Assembly: GCF_006384975.1 (NCBI RefSeq)
Contig: NZ_CP021645.1
Location: forward strand, 1,144,001-1,208,000
DNA: 64,000 nucleotides
Direction: 5' to 3'
Source: Pseudomonas oryzihabitans
GTDB lineage: Bacteria; Pseudomonadota; Gammaproteobacteria; Pseudomonadales; Pseudomonadaceae
The notes beneath the pieces were generated by a model, which saw only the letters and a list, made by a program, of their open reading frames with translations, did no database searches and was not told the DNA's origin. Made by a program: the position numbers and the translations under genes. Shown in pieces: positions 9,479-19,464 of this stretch (positions are counted from its first letter, which is position 1; every line of letters begins with the position of its first letter).

Positions 9479-9555
9479 GGTGGCACTATCCGGACACAGA
9501 CATTGAGAGAAATCGACCCAACCCGCAGTGGCAGGTCATGGCCAAACCCCAGACA

Positions 9556-9584
9556 GCAAAAAGCCCGGCGAGCCGGGCTTTCTA
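9556..9584 (-). terminator. Intrinsic terminator of efp
   Basis: On the minus strand an eight-base stem AGCCCGGC/GCCGGGCT is followed directly by TTTTTGCTG, 15 bases past the efp stop codon. Confidence 0.85.
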
Positions 9585-9598
9585 TCGAGACGCCTGGT

Positions 9599-10165
9599 TT
9601 AGACCTTGGCGCGCGACTTGTACTCGTTGGTACGGGTGTCGATCTCGATGTGGTCACCGATGTCGCAGAACTCGGATACCTTCAGCTCGTAGCCGTTGTT
9701 CAGGCGAGCGGTCTTCATGACCTTGCCCGAGGTATCGCCGCGAACGGCCGGCTCGGTGTAGGCGATCTGGCGCACGATGGTGGTGGGCAGTTCGATGGAG
9801 ATGACGCGCTCGTTGTAGAACACGGCTTCGCAGACGTCGGTCATGCCGTCTTCGATGAAGGCGATGGCTTCGCCCAGATCGTCTTTCTCGACTTCGTACT
9901 GGTTGTAGTCGGCATCGACGAAGACGTACAGCGGATCGGCGAAGTAGGAATAGGTGACTTCCTTGCGATCCAGGATGACCGGCTCCAGCTTGTCGTCGGC
10001 GCGGAAGACGGTTTCCGTCGCGCTGCCGGACAGCAGGCTCTTCAGCTTCATCTTGACCACTGCAGCGTTACGGCCGGACTTGTTGTATTCAGCTTTCTGG
10101 ATGACCCAGGGAGCGTTATCGATCATGGCCACTTGGCCGGCACGGAACTCTTGTGCGGTTTTCAT
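9599..10165 (-). CDS. efp: Elongation factor P (internal start within the EarP frame)
   Basis: EF-P binds the ribosome between P and E sites and rescues stalling at proline runs. The 188-residue protein starts at [11 protein letters not shown], has three OB-like domains of normal family length, and carries the modified arginine at exactly position 32 in the loop [10 protein letters not shown], the form that is rhamnosylated by EarP rather than lysylated by EpmA. It lies in the same frame as, and directly downstream of, earP with no stop between them. A weak GGAT-containing site precedes the ATG, and TATCAT at about 25 positions further upstream, inside the linker, could be a -10 element for independent expression. 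It ends at an intrinsic terminator. Confidence 0.92.
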   Translation of the reverse strand: MKTAQEFRAGQVAMIDNAPWVIQKAEYNKSGRNAAVVKMKLKSLLSGSATETVFRADDKLEPVILDRKEVTYSYFADPLYVFVDADYNQYEVEKDDLGEAIAFIEDGMTDVCEAVFYNERVISIELPTTIVRQIAYTEPAVRGDTSGKVMKTARLNNGYELKVSEFCDIGDHIEIDTRTNEYKSRAKV

Positions 10166-11341
10166 GCGGTTATCCGTATGGATGGGAGAACGGGATTTCG
10201 AGGCGCCATATGATAGCCAATCTGTATGAAATTGCACCAGGCTGGCGGCAAGATCGCTTCGGGCGCCCATTTTTTCGCTCCATTGCCACGCCAGCTCCTG
10301 CCAGTCCGTGACCTGGTCACCAAGCGCAGACCAGGCGGCAGTCAGGTCACCGCGCCCGTTCCAGGCCAGCCAGAAGGCGCTCAGAGCGGCGGCCAGCTCT
10401 GGCTTGGCCGCCTCCAGGTAACGGGCCAGGAAGGCCTCCAGCTTGATGAAATGCGCCTCTTCCTCCTGCGGATAGATGTGCCAGACGAAGGGCTTGGCCG
10501 CCCACTGCGCCCGCACGAAGGAGTCTTCGCCACGCACGGCGTTGAAATCGCAGCACCAGAGTAATCGGTCGTAGTCCTGCTGGGAGACGAAGGGCAGTAC
10601 CTGCAACCGCAGGGCGCCGCGGCGATGGCCGTCGCCGGTCTTGAGCCAGTCGACCCCCAGCCAGGCCGCCACGTTGGCCAACACCCGCCCCTCCGGCACC
10701 AGCAGGCAGGTAGGCTGAGTGCCCGCACTGAGGGCATCCAGCCAGTCGATCAGCGCCGGATTTTCGTAGGCGAACAGGGAAAACAGGCGCTCCCCTGGCT
10801 GGCGCTGCACACCCAGGCCGGCGAGAAAGTCAGCGCGGACCTCGGGGGCGGAAAGAAAGCCGTCGCGCTGAGTCAGCAGATCCTGCTCGCGCAACAGTCC
10901 GCCCACCTTGGGGGTGAAGCCGGGAAAGAAGAAATACTTGTTCAGTCCGGTGGGCTGCAGGGAGGGCAAGGCGTGGCAGCCTTCGATCCACTCCTCGGCG
11001 CTCAGGTACTCCAGGTTCAGCCACAGCGGCCGTTCGGCACGCCGCGCCATGGCGGCGATGAAGCCTTCCGGCAGTTGGCAGGCAAAGGCCTCCACCACCA
11101 CGTCGCCCGGCTCGGCGCCCTTCCAATCGGCGTGCCAAAGACGGACCTCGACCCCCCGATGCCACTGCTGCTCGGCAGCCCTGTCGACCCCGGGCTGGAT
11201 GCGCGCCAGCGGATAGAGATCGTCGATCCAGAGACGGACCTGCTGCCCGTGCTCGGCAACCAGCTGGTGGGCGAGACGCCAGGTGATGCCCGCGTCACCA
11301 TAGTTGTCCACCACCGTGCAGAAGATGTCCCAGGCGGCCAT
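9599..11341 (-). CDS. earP: EarP (EF-P arginine rhamnosyltransferase) reading in frame into EF-P
   Basis: EarP transfers rhamnose from dTDP-L-rhamnose to Arg32 of elongation factor P, activating EF-P for polyproline translation. Residues 1 to about 377 are EarP: the N-terminal [16 protein letters not shown] carries the two aspartates (D12, D16) that match the catalytic and sugar-binding pair of the family, and the C-terminal Rossmann half carries [20 protein letters not shown]. In other Pseudomonas I know of, earP ends with a stop codon at about 376 residues and efp follows as a separate gene. Here there is no stop: after about 15 linker residues ([15 protein letters not shown]) the same frame continues at residue 393 into complete EF-P, for a 580-residue product. 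I read every codon from 10280 to 10160 and found none that stops. A good AGAGGT precedes the start. Either a real enzyme-substrate fusion or a lost or misread stop codon. Confidence 0.85.
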   Translation of the reverse strand: MAAWDIFCTVVDNYGDAGITWRLAHQLVAEHGQQVRLWIDDLYPLARIQPGVDRAAEQQWHRGVEVRLWHADWKGAEPGDVVVEAFACQLPEGFIAAMARRAERPLWLNLEYLSAEEWIEGCHALPSLQPTGLNKYFFFPGFTPKVGGLLREQDLLTQRDGFLSAPEVRADFLAGLGVQRQPGERLFSLFAYENPALIDWLDALSAGTQPTCLLVPEGRVLANVAAWLGVDWLKTGDGHRRGALRLQVLPFVSQQDYDRLLWCCDFNAVRGEDSFVRAQWAAKPFVWHIYPQEEEAHFIKLEAFLARYLEAAKPELAAALSAFWLAWNGRGDLTAAWSALGDQVTDWQELAWQWSEKMGARSDLAASLVQFHTDWLSYGASKSRSPIHTDNRMKTAQEFRAGQVAMIDNAPWVIQKAEYNKSGRNAAVVKMKLKSLLSGSATETVFRADDKLEPVILDRKEVTYSYFADPLYVFVDADYNQYEVEKDDLGEAIAFIEDGMTDVCEAVFYNERVISIELPTTIVRQIAYTEPAVRGDTSGKVMKTARLNNGYELKVSEFCDIGDHIEIDTRTNEYKSRAKV

Positions 11342-11479
11342 GCCTTACCTCTAAGTCATTGATATCGAATTCTTTCCGCAACAGAATGCGGGCACGAGCG
11401 GGACGGCTTCCAGTGAACCCAGTCACACCGCGACCTCATGCGGGTCGGTAGTATCCGCGCTTTTTCGGACGGATTCTCC

Positions 11480-12172
11480 ATGTCGTTGCGCCCCGCCCTG
11501 CTGCTTTGCCTGACCCTGGCCTCCCTGACAGCCCTGGCGACCCCCGAACCACCCCGCACCTTTCGCGAGGCCAAGGTGGTGGCCGCCAAGCTCTACGCCA
11601 AGCAGAGCGTGGACTTCTATTGCGGCTGTCATTACAGCGGCAAGACCGTGGATCTCAAGAGTTGCGGCTACGTCCCGCGCAAGAGCGCCCAGCGCGCCAG
11701 TCGGATCGAATGGGAACACATCGTGCCGGCCTGGGTAATCGGCCATCAGCGCCAGTGCTGGCAGAAGGGCGGCCGCAAGAACTGCACGGCCCACGATCCG
11801 GTGTACCAGCAGGCCGAGGCGGATCTGTTCAACCTGGTACCGGTGGTCGGCGAGGTCAACGGCGACCGCAGCAATTTCGCCTTCGGCTGGCTACCACAGA
11901 AGCCGACCCAATACGGCGCCTGCCAGATGGTGGTGGACTTCAAGGCCAAGACCGCCATGCCACGCCCGGAAATCCGCGGCATGGTGGCGCGCACCTACTT
12001 CTATATGAGCGACCGCTACGGCCTGCGCCTGTCCAAGCAGGATCGCCAGCTCTATACCGCCTGGACCAAGCAGTACCCGCCGGAAGCCTGGGAGCGCCAG
12101 CGCAACCAGCGGCTGGCGTGCATCATGGGCCGTGGCAATCCCTACGTCGGCGAGACCAAGGCCTGCAAGTGA
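11480..12172 (+). CDS. endA: Endonuclease I (EndA/Dns type), secreted
   Basis: A 230-residue periplasmic or secreted non-specific DNase. A signal peptide (MSLRPALLLCLTLASLTALA) is followed by the beta-beta-alpha-metal core: EWEHIVPAW carries the catalytic histidine, and RSNFAFGWLP supplies the metal-site asparagine. Many cysteines (for example CGCHYSG, KSCGY, QCWQKGGRKNC) point to disulphides in an oxidising compartment, as in Vvn/Dns. The start at MSLRP is chosen because it begins the signal peptide; a frame extension 14 codons upstream has no hydrophobic character. It is divergent from earP and convergent with miaE, separated by six bases. Confidence 0.92.
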   Translation: MSLRPALLLCLTLASLTALATPEPPRTFREAKVVAAKLYAKQSVDFYCGCHYSGKTVDLKSCGYVPRKSAQRASRIEWEHIVPAWVIGHQRQCWQKGGRKNCTAHDPVYQQAEADLFNLVPVVGEVNGDRSNFAFGWLPQKPTQYGACQMVVDFKAKTAMPRPEIRGMVARTYFYMSDRYGLRLSKQDRQLYTAWTKQYPPEAWERQRNQRLACIMGRGNPYVGETKACK

Positions 12173-12178
12173 GGCGGC

Positions 12179-12787
12179 TCACGCCCCCTGCGGGATCCCG
12201 CTGTGGAATCTCATCTCCTGATCGCTGGAGGTGATCAGCTCCACTTCCAGGGCGCGGACCTCGGCGATCTTGGCATCCACATCATCCCGCTCGCCATAGA
12301 GGTAGGCGAGCTTGAGATAGTCCTGGAAATGCCGCGCCTCGGAGGCTAGCAGGCCGCTGTAGAACTTGCCCAGTTCCTCGTCCAGATGGGGCGCCACGGC
12401 GCCGAAGCGCTCGCAGGAACGGCACTCGATGAAGGCGCCGATCACCAGGCTGTCGGTCAGCTTCAGCGGCTCGTGGTTGCGACAGAGCTTGCGCAAGGCA
12501 CCGGCATAGCGTGCCGAGCTGACATTGCGATGCTCGATGCCGCGGCGCTTCATGATCTGCAGCACCTGCTCGAAATGGCGTAGCTCTTCCCGGGCGATGC
12601 GCGACATCTTCCAGGACAGCTCGGCGCGGTTGGAATAGGTGAACAGATAGTGGAAGGCGGCACCGGCAGCCTTCTTCTCGTTGTTGGCGTGGTCTTGCAG
12701 CAACGTCGGCAGATCCTGCAGCGCCGCCTCGACCCAGGCATCCGGCGTGCGGCAGCCGAGGAATTCGTTCATCTCGGGCAAGGACAT
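12179..12787 (-). CDS. miaE: tRNA-(ms2io6A37) hydroxylase MiaE
   Basis: A 202-residue non-haem di-iron monooxygenase that hydroxylates the isopentenyl group of ms2i6A37 in tRNAs reading UNN codons. The ferritin-like four-helix fold is evident, with iron ligands spread over NNEKKAAGAAFHY, REELRHFEQV, IECRSCERF and SEARHFQDY. The open frame runs 121 codons further upstream, but the family start MSLPEMNEF gives the right length, and the upstream part has the composition of out-of-frame DNA. Its stop lies six bases from the convergent endA stop, with no hairpin between them. Confidence 0.93.
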   Translation of the reverse strand: MSLPEMNEFLGCRTPDAWVEAALQDLPTLLQDHANNEKKAAGAAFHYLFTYSNRAELSWKMSRIAREELRHFEQVLQIMKRRGIEHRNVSSARYAGALRKLCRNHEPLKLTDSLVIGAFIECRSCERFGAVAPHLDEELGKFYSGLLASEARHFQDYLKLAYLYGERDDVDAKIAEVRALEVELITSSDQEMRFHSGIPQGA

Positions 12788-12909
12788 CAGCGTAATCCCG
12801 TGCAAAAGCCGCGCATTATAGAGAAAGCCCGACCAGGCTCTACCCCCTTCCGCCGGCCCGCACAGCATTCGCCCAATGGGGAGCCGCGCTCCCCCCTTCG
12901 CCTCGGCCG

Positions 12910-13103
12910 TCAGGGATACTTCGTGGCCTGGATCCGGATGGCTTGAACGCCCTGCTCGCCTTGACCGGACCCGCAAGACGAACAGCTGCCACACCCACTG
13001 CCACAGGCAGCGGACGACCGTCGCCACAGTCGCCTCACCAGCGCCCCTGTCGCGAGCAGGACGATGCCCCCGACAAGGGCGTATTGCCAGATCAGGCTGG
13101 TAG

Positions 13104-13107
<4 letters not shown>
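12910..13107 (-). CDS. FeoB-associated Cys-rich membrane protein
   Basis: A 65-residue protein with one N-terminal membrane helix (LIWQYALVGGIVLLATGALV) followed by a basic turn and a cysteine cluster AACGSGCGSCSSCGSG. This layout matches the small FeoB-associated Cys-rich proteins that accompany FeoB and are thought to help ferrous iron delivery or stabilise FeoB; it is not the winged-helix FeoC of enterobacteria. Its ATG overlaps the feoB stop as ATGA, so translation is coupled. Confidence 0.8.
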
Positions 13108-14932
<1,825 letters not shown>

Positions 14933-14936
<4 letters not shown>

Positions 14937-15184
14937 GATGCGACGCTCTCGCGCAGCAGGACCTGCTCGGCCTCGTCCCGCCGCAAGGCGAAGCGCGCCC
15001 CAGCGACCTGCACCAGTACCGGATCGGCGGACCAGGGGGCGTGGGTGATCATCCGCACCTCCTCGCCCTGGACGAAACCGACATCCTGCAGCCGCCGCAA
15101 CAGAGCCGGCCGGCCATCCGCGCGTCCACCGTCCACCCCAACCACTATGCCGCATTGTCCCGGCCGCAAATCAGCTAATCGCAT
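14933..15184 (-). CDS. feoA: FeoA, SH3-like accessory protein of FeoB
   Basis: An 83-residue cytoplasmic SH3-fold protein required for FeoB function. The family pattern is visible in MRLADLRPGQCGIVVGV and RRLQDVGFVQGEEVRM. A GGAG lies before the ATG. Its stop overlaps the feoB start as ATGA, so the three feo genes are read as a translationally coupled operon. I searched the 150 bases upstream for a Fur or Anr palindrome and saw no convincing one. Confidence 0.9.
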
Positions 15185-15343
15185 TCGTCATCTCCAGAGT
15201 CATACTGGCTGCAAATGCTACAACTTATCGCTAGCGTTTGTATTAAGGCTGGCTTAGCACAGCGACGCCGAAAGGCGCGCGCTTGACGCATCCGAGTGGA
15301 AACAGCCTTGGTCGGCGGGCCAGCAGCAAAGCGTCCGGGATGT

Positions 15344-15820
15344 TCAAACGCGACTATCGACGCCTTCCAAAAGGAAGCGCGGGGCGATGTAGCGGTCGTA
15401 ATGGGCTTCGGAGAGCAGGAAGAATTCCCGGTCGATGGCGTCGCGCAACTCGGCCAGGGGCCGCTCGCGAAATTCCGGCAGCAGGCGTACCCCGTAGGCA
15501 TCCAGTTGCTGGATATGGCGAGCGCCACGGGCCAGGAGCTGATAGGCCCAGCAGTATTCCGACTGATCCGGGCGGAAGCGAATGCTGCGCTGCTGCAGTT
15601 GCTGGCGCAGCAGCGCCGGATCGAAGACGTCGACCTTGGCCGAGACCACCTGCACCAGCAGCAGCTCCAGGCGGGCCCAGACGGCGCGACGCTCGTCTTC
15701 GCTGTAGAGATTCCAGTTCACCACCTCGTGATGAAATCTCTTGCAACCACGGCAGACGTGATCGCCGAACATCGTCGAGCAGAGGCCGACGCAGGGCGTC
15801 TTGATGACAGGAGCGGACAT
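15344..15820 (-). CDS. DUF1289 domain protein
   Basis: A 158-residue protein. The N-terminal 50 residues are the DUF1289 module, a likely metal-binding Cys cluster (TPCVGLCSTMFGDHVCRGCKR). The remaining hundred residues are helical and charged with no recognised family. The ATG at MSAPVIKTP is preferred over one seven codons upstream because AAGGCG sits in front and the DUF begins right after. Function is unknown; some DUF1289 genes sit beside redox genes, which is not the case here. Confidence 0.75.
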   Translation of the reverse strand: MSAPVIKTPCVGLCSTMFGDHVCRGCKRFHHEVVNWNLYSEDERRAVWARLELLLVQVVSAKVDVFDPALLRQQLQQRSIRFRPDQSEYCWAYQLLARGARHIQQLDAYGVRLLPEFRERPLAELRDAIDREFFLLSEAHYDRYIAPRFLLEGVDSRV

Positions 15821-15916
15821 GGGTGAAGCGCCTTGGAGCAAAACACCTAGTCTAGCCCGAAACGCCAGCGGCCGGAGCAGGTAGCCAGCTCCGGCCGCTG
15901 GGGATCAGTGGGTCGA

Positions 15917-17362
15917 TCAGACGGCGGTGGCGCCGCCAGCCGGCAGCGGACTGGCGCTGCGGCGGCTCAGGGCATAGAAGAACAGCCCGCCCAGGAAGCA
16001 GCCGGTGAACCAGGCGAAGTTGGCGATCGGCTTGAACCAGGGTACGAAGGTGAAGCACAGCCCGATCAGCGCCGCGGCCACCAGTGCCTGGACGGCCACC
16101 CAGTTGACCCCGCCGCTGTACCAGTAGGCGCCGGTAGGGGTGTCGTCGAACAGAGCATCGACGTCGATCTGGCCTTTGCGCAGCAGGTAGTAGTCCACCA
16201 GCAGGATGCCGAACAGCGGGCCGATGCAGGCGGCCAGGACATCCAGGGTGTAGTGGATCACCTCGGGGTTGTTGAACAGGTTCCAGGGGGTGATGAAGAT
16301 CGACGCCACGGCCGCGATCATGCCGCCGGCGCGCCAGCTGATCTTGCTCGGTGCCACGTTGGCGAAGTCGAAGGCCGGCGAGACGAAGTTGGCCACGATG
16401 TTGATGCCGATGGTGGCGGTGACGAAGGTGAAGGCGCCCAGCAGCACGGCGGTGGTGTTGTCGATGCGGGCCACGGTGGCGATGGGGTCGTGGATCATCT
16501 CGCCGAACACCGGCAGGGTGCCGGACACGATCACCACGGTGACCAGGGAGAAGGCCAGGAAGTTGATCGGCAGCCCCCAGAAGTTGCCGCGCCGTACGTC
16601 CTGCATGGAACGGCAGTAGCGGCTGAAGTCACCGAAGTTGAGCGTCGGGCCGGAAAAATAGGACACCACCAGGGCGATGGCCATGATCACCTGGCCGAAG
16701 GCGGCCCAGCCGGTCAGCTGCTTTTCCGCCAGGGTGAAGCTGATGTTGCTCCAGCCGGCGCGCCAGACGATCCAGGCAGCGAGCAGGAACATCACCGCAT
16801 AGACGGCGGGACCAGCCCAGTCTATGAAACGGCGGATAGATTCCATGCCCGCCCAGAACACGCAGGCCTGCAGCACCCAGAGGGTCAGGAAACCCATCCA
16901 GCCGAGATACGAAAGACCGAGGAAGCTGGTATCGCCATAGACGGCCAGCGCCGGGAAGAATCTGAGCACCACGATGACCAGGGCACTGGAGGCCAGGTAG
17001 GTCTGGATACCGTACCAGGCCACCGCGATCAGGCCACGGATCACCGCCGGGATGTTCGCGCCGAAGACGCCGAAGGCCAACCGGCAGATCACCGGATAGG
17101 GCACGGCCGCCTGCTGGCTGGGGCGGGCGACCAGGTTGGCGATCACCTGGATGATGCAGATGCCCACCAGCAGCGCGATCAGCACCTGCCAGCTGGCCAG
17201 GCCCAGGGCGAACAGGCTGGCGGCGAAGACGTAGCCACCCACGCTGTGCACGTCGCTCATCCAGAAGGCGAAGATGTTGTACCAGTTCCATTTCTGCTCG
17301 ACCGGGCCGAGATCTTCGTTATACAGACGCGGGCTGTAGCCCGGTGGAATCTGCTGGGTCAT
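15917..17362 (-). CDS. NCS1-family nucleobase/allantoin/hydantoin permease
   Basis: A 481-residue inner-membrane symporter with 12 predicted helices of the cytosine/purine/hydantoin family. The opening PRLYNEDLGPVEQKWNWYN and FWMSDVHSVGGYVFAA are typical of NCS1 proteins, with the substrate-site Trp and Asn in these first helices, and YFSGPTLNFGDFSRY lies in the middle. The ATG at MTQQIPPG has an excellent GGAGGAGG site. It is divergent from a GntR regulator followed by an Asp/Glu/hydantoin racemase; both divergent promoters carry the same TGTATACAA palindrome. The context suggests uptake of a racemising ring compound such as allantoin or a 5-substituted hydantoin rather than cytosine. Confidence 0.88.
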   Translation of the reverse strand: MTQQIPPGYSPRLYNEDLGPVEQKWNWYNIFAFWMSDVHSVGGYVFAASLFALGLASWQVLIALLVGICIIQVIANLVARPSQQAAVPYPVICRLAFGVFGANIPAVIRGLIAVAWYGIQTYLASSALVIVVLRFFPALAVYGDTSFLGLSYLGWMGFLTLWVLQACVFWAGMESIRRFIDWAGPAVYAVMFLLAAWIVWRAGWSNISFTLAEKQLTGWAAFGQVIMAIALVVSYFSGPTLNFGDFSRYCRSMQDVRRGNFWGLPINFLAFSLVTVVIVSGTLPVFGEMIHDPIATVARIDNTTAVLLGAFTFVTATIGINIVANFVSPAFDFANVAPSKISWRAGGMIAAVASIFITPWNLFNNPEVIHYTLDVLAACIGPLFGILLVDYYLLRKGQIDVDALFDDTPTGAYWYSGGVNWVAVQALVAAALIGLCFTFVPWFKPIANFAWFTGCFLGGLFFYALSRRSASPLPAGGATAV

Positions 17363-17413
17363 GAATCGCCTCCTCCGTGGTAGCAGCCACCTGCGTACGA
17401 TGCCTGCCTGATT

Positions 17414-17423
17414 TTGTATACAA
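17414..17423. promoter_or_regulatory. Putative GntR operator, permease side
   Basis: TTGTATACAA is a perfect palindrome of the TNGT-N2-ACNA form typical of FadR/VanR-type GntR regulators. It lies about 50 bases upstream of the permease ATG and recurs in front of the regulator gene. Confidence 0.6.
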
Positions 17424-17623
17424 TCCACCACGCAGGGAACGTGCCAGTTGCTCAAGAACCGAGCTAAATGGCTGGCTCAACACCAGAATTCCGCGATAAA
17501 CCCCTCTGGCACAGCGGCTAAGCCTACGGCGAATGTGCACTTCTCTGGGGCATTTGGTATCAGTGAAGCGCTACCTTGGCGCATAACCGCTCAGCCCTTT
17601 TCTCATCGTCGCCAATCAGAATT

Positions 17624-17633
17624 CTGTATACAA
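17624..17633. promoter_or_regulatory. Putative GntR operator, regulator side
   Basis: CTGTATACAA, shared over TGTATACAAT with the permease-side site, lies 27 bases before the gntR ATG. The two sites are 210 bases apart, which would allow autoregulation and looping. Confidence 0.55.
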
Positions 17634-17659
17634 TTTACGCAAATCGCCGGAGCACGCCC

Positions 17660-18364
17660 ATGAGTGCAGTACCTTCGTCACTCGCCGTTGCCGCCTCTCC
17701 CCGGGACGAGCGGATTTATCAGGACATCCTCGAAGCCATCGTCGAACATCGCCTGGCGCCCGGCACCCGACTGCCGGAAGACACCCTGGCGGAAACCTTC
17801 GGTGTCAGCCGTACCGGCATCCGCAAGGTGCTGCAGCGCCTGGCCCTGGAGCGCTTGGTGACCCTGCGCGCCAATCGCGGCGCCCAGGTCGCCCAGCCCA
17901 GTGCCAAGGAAGCCCAGGACATCCTGGCGGCGCGGCAACTGATCGAGCCAGCACTGATGCCCCTGGTCGCCGCCCGGGTCGACGCCGCCCAGCTGGCACC
18001 CCTGCGGCAGCTTTGCGTCGAGGAGCACGAGGCACAGCACAGTGGGCGTCACAGCCTGGCGATCCAACTGTCCGCCCGCTTCCACGTCGAACTCGCGGCG
18101 CTGGCCGATAATCAGGTGCTGACCGAACAGGTCGCCCAGTTGGCCAGTCGCTCGTCGCTGTTGATCGCCATCTATGGCTCGCGCCACAGCCTGGGCTGCG
18201 ATTGCGGCCAGCACGGCGACCTACTGGACCTGCTCGCCCAGGGCGACGGGACCGCCGCCAGCGATTGGATGGCGCAGCACCTGCGCCTGATTCGCGAATC
18301 CCTGCGGATCGATCGGCCCACGGCGGCCGATCCAGATTTCCGCAGCATCTTCAAACGCAGTTGA
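17660..18364 (+). CDS. GntR-family regulator, FCD (FadR/VanR) type
   Basis: A 234-residue transcription factor. Residues about 15-80 form the winged helix ([20 protein letters not shown], then the recognition helix in [18 protein letters not shown]), and residues 95-225 form an all-helical FCD ligand domain with the metal-binding Asp/His pattern partly visible in RFHVELAAL. The start at MSAVPSS is chosen because CCGGAG lies nine bases before it. Eight bases separate it from the racemase gene, so the two form an operon, divergent from the NCS1 permease. It probably represses both units through the shared palindromes; the ligand is unknown. Confidence 0.9.
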   Translation: MSAVPSSLAVAASPRDERIYQDILEAIVEHRLAPGTRLPEDTLAETFGVSRTGIRKVLQRLALERLVTLRANRGAQVAQPSAKEAQDILAARQLIEPALMPLVAARVDAAQLAPLRQLCVEEHEAQHSGRHSLAIQLSARFHVELAALADNQVLTEQVAQLASRSSLLIAIYGSRHSLGCDCGQHGDLLDLLAQGDGTAASDWMAQHLRLIRESLRIDRPTAADPDFRSIFKRS

Positions 18365-18372
18365 GACACCTC

Positions 18373-19104
18373 ATGCAGATTCAGGTCATCAATCCCAACA
18401 CCAGCGCCGCCATGACCGCCAAGATCGGCCATGCAGCCCAGGCCGTCGCCCGTCCGGGCACCACCATTCTCGCCAGCAATCCGGACGCCGGTCCGGTGTC
18501 CATCGAAAGCCACTACGACGAGGCGGTGGCCGCGGTCGGGGTAATAGAAGAGATGCGCAAGGGCGTCGAGGCGGGCTGCGCGGCCCACGTCATCGCCTGC
18601 TTCGGCGATCCGGGCCTGTTGGCCGCACGGGAAATGGCCCAGGGGCCGGTGCTGGGCATCGCCGAGGCCGGCTTCCACCTGGCCAGCCTGTTGGCCACCC
18701 GCTTCGCCGTGGTGACCACCCTCACCCGCACCCGCATCATCGCCGAGCACCTGCTGCAGAGATACGGCTTCGCCGAGCTGTGCACCTCGGTGCGCTGCAT
18801 CGACCTGCCGGTACTGGCGCTGGAAGCCGCCGATGACAGCCTGATCGAGCTCATCGCCGCCGAGGGCCGCCGCGCGCGGGACGAAGAAGGCGCCGGCGCA
18901 ATCGTGCTCGGCTGCGGCGGCATGGCCGATCTGCGCGAAGCCCTGAGCGAGGCCATCGGCATCCCGGTGATCGAAGGCGTCAGCGCCGCGGTCAAGCTGG
19001 CCGAAGCCCTGGTCGACCTGGGCCTCGGTACCAGCAAGCACGGTGATCTGGCCTATCCCATCGGCAAACCCTTCACCGGTCGTTTTGCCCATCTGGGTCG
19101 CTAA
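18373..19104 (+). CDS. Asp/Glu/hydantoin racemase family protein (allantoin or hydantoin racemase)
   Basis: A 243-residue cytoplasmic cofactor-independent racemase. The family start is MQIQVINPNTSAAMTAKI; the two catalytic cysteines are seen in IACFGDPG (about residue 76) and VLGCGGMAD (about residue 181). Length and sequence are close to allantoin racemase HpxA and hydantoin racemase HyuE. It is co-transcribed with the GntR gene and paired with an NCS1 permease, so it likely converts the imported D or L ring compound to the isomer used by an amidohydrolase. No hydantoinase or allantoinase gene is nearby, so the pathway must be completed elsewhere. Confidence 0.87.
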   Translation: MQIQVINPNTSAAMTAKIGHAAQAVARPGTTILASNPDAGPVSIESHYDEAVAAVGVIEEMRKGVEAGCAAHVIACFGDPGLLAAREMAQGPVLGIAEAGFHLASLLATRFAVVTTLTRTRIIAEHLLQRYGFAELCTSVRCIDLPVLALEAADDSLIELIAAEGRRARDEEGAGAIVLGCGGMADLREALSEAIGIPVIEGVSAAVKLAEALVDLGLGTSKHGDLAYPIGKPFTGRFAHLGR

Positions 19105-19158
19105 TACATCTAGGGCCAAGGTCTAAGGCGGGGAAGCAGGGTTGCGACAACGCAGCGC

Positions 19159-19187
19159 TTAACTTCGCCAGAGGCTTGGCGTAGAAT
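19159..19187 (+). promoter_or_regulatory. Probable sigma-70 promoter of acnB
   Basis: TTAACT (19159-19164) and TAGAAT (19182-19187) are separated by exactly 17 bases. A start near 19194 would give a leader of about 270 bases before the acnB start codon. Confidence 0.5.
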
Positions 19188-19193
19188 TGGGCA

Positions 19194-19464
19194 GCCTTAT
19201 AGGCGCAATGTCCGATACGAAGCTGTTTTCAAAGCGTCACGAGCAAAGTTTCCGGCGACCATCCGGGCAGCGGCGGCCTCATCAACCGCACTGCTGCCCG
19301 ACCTGCCTTGCAGCAGCCGGCGTAAAACTTTGAAAACAGCTTCTAGCGGAATGCGTCCGGCGCGACGGCGGTCTGCCCGCAGCCTCCCCCGTCACCCCTG
19401 CCGGATGCATTTTGGGGCACCAGCCCCCGGACGCAATATTTGGACCACTGATGAGGGTCAACCT
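19194..19464 (+). promoter_or_regulatory. Long structured leader of acnB
   Basis: This 270-base stretch contains no gene. It holds a perfect 16-base inverted repeat (19219-19234 and 19328-19343, GAAGCTGTTTTCAAAG and its complement) enclosing 93 bases, within which GGGCAGC/GCTGCCC and CTGCTGC/GCAGCAG can form further stems. A frame open through the second half (from 19330) is only the upstream extension of acnB. The layout suggests a cis-acting RNA; I know of no described element with this sequence. Confidence 0.5.
19219..19343. repeat. Perfect 16-bp inverted repeat in acnB leader
   Basis: Arms at 19219-19234 and 19328-19343 are exact reverse complements, separated by 93 bases. There is no transposase and no evident target duplication outside the arms. 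Confidence 0.8.
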
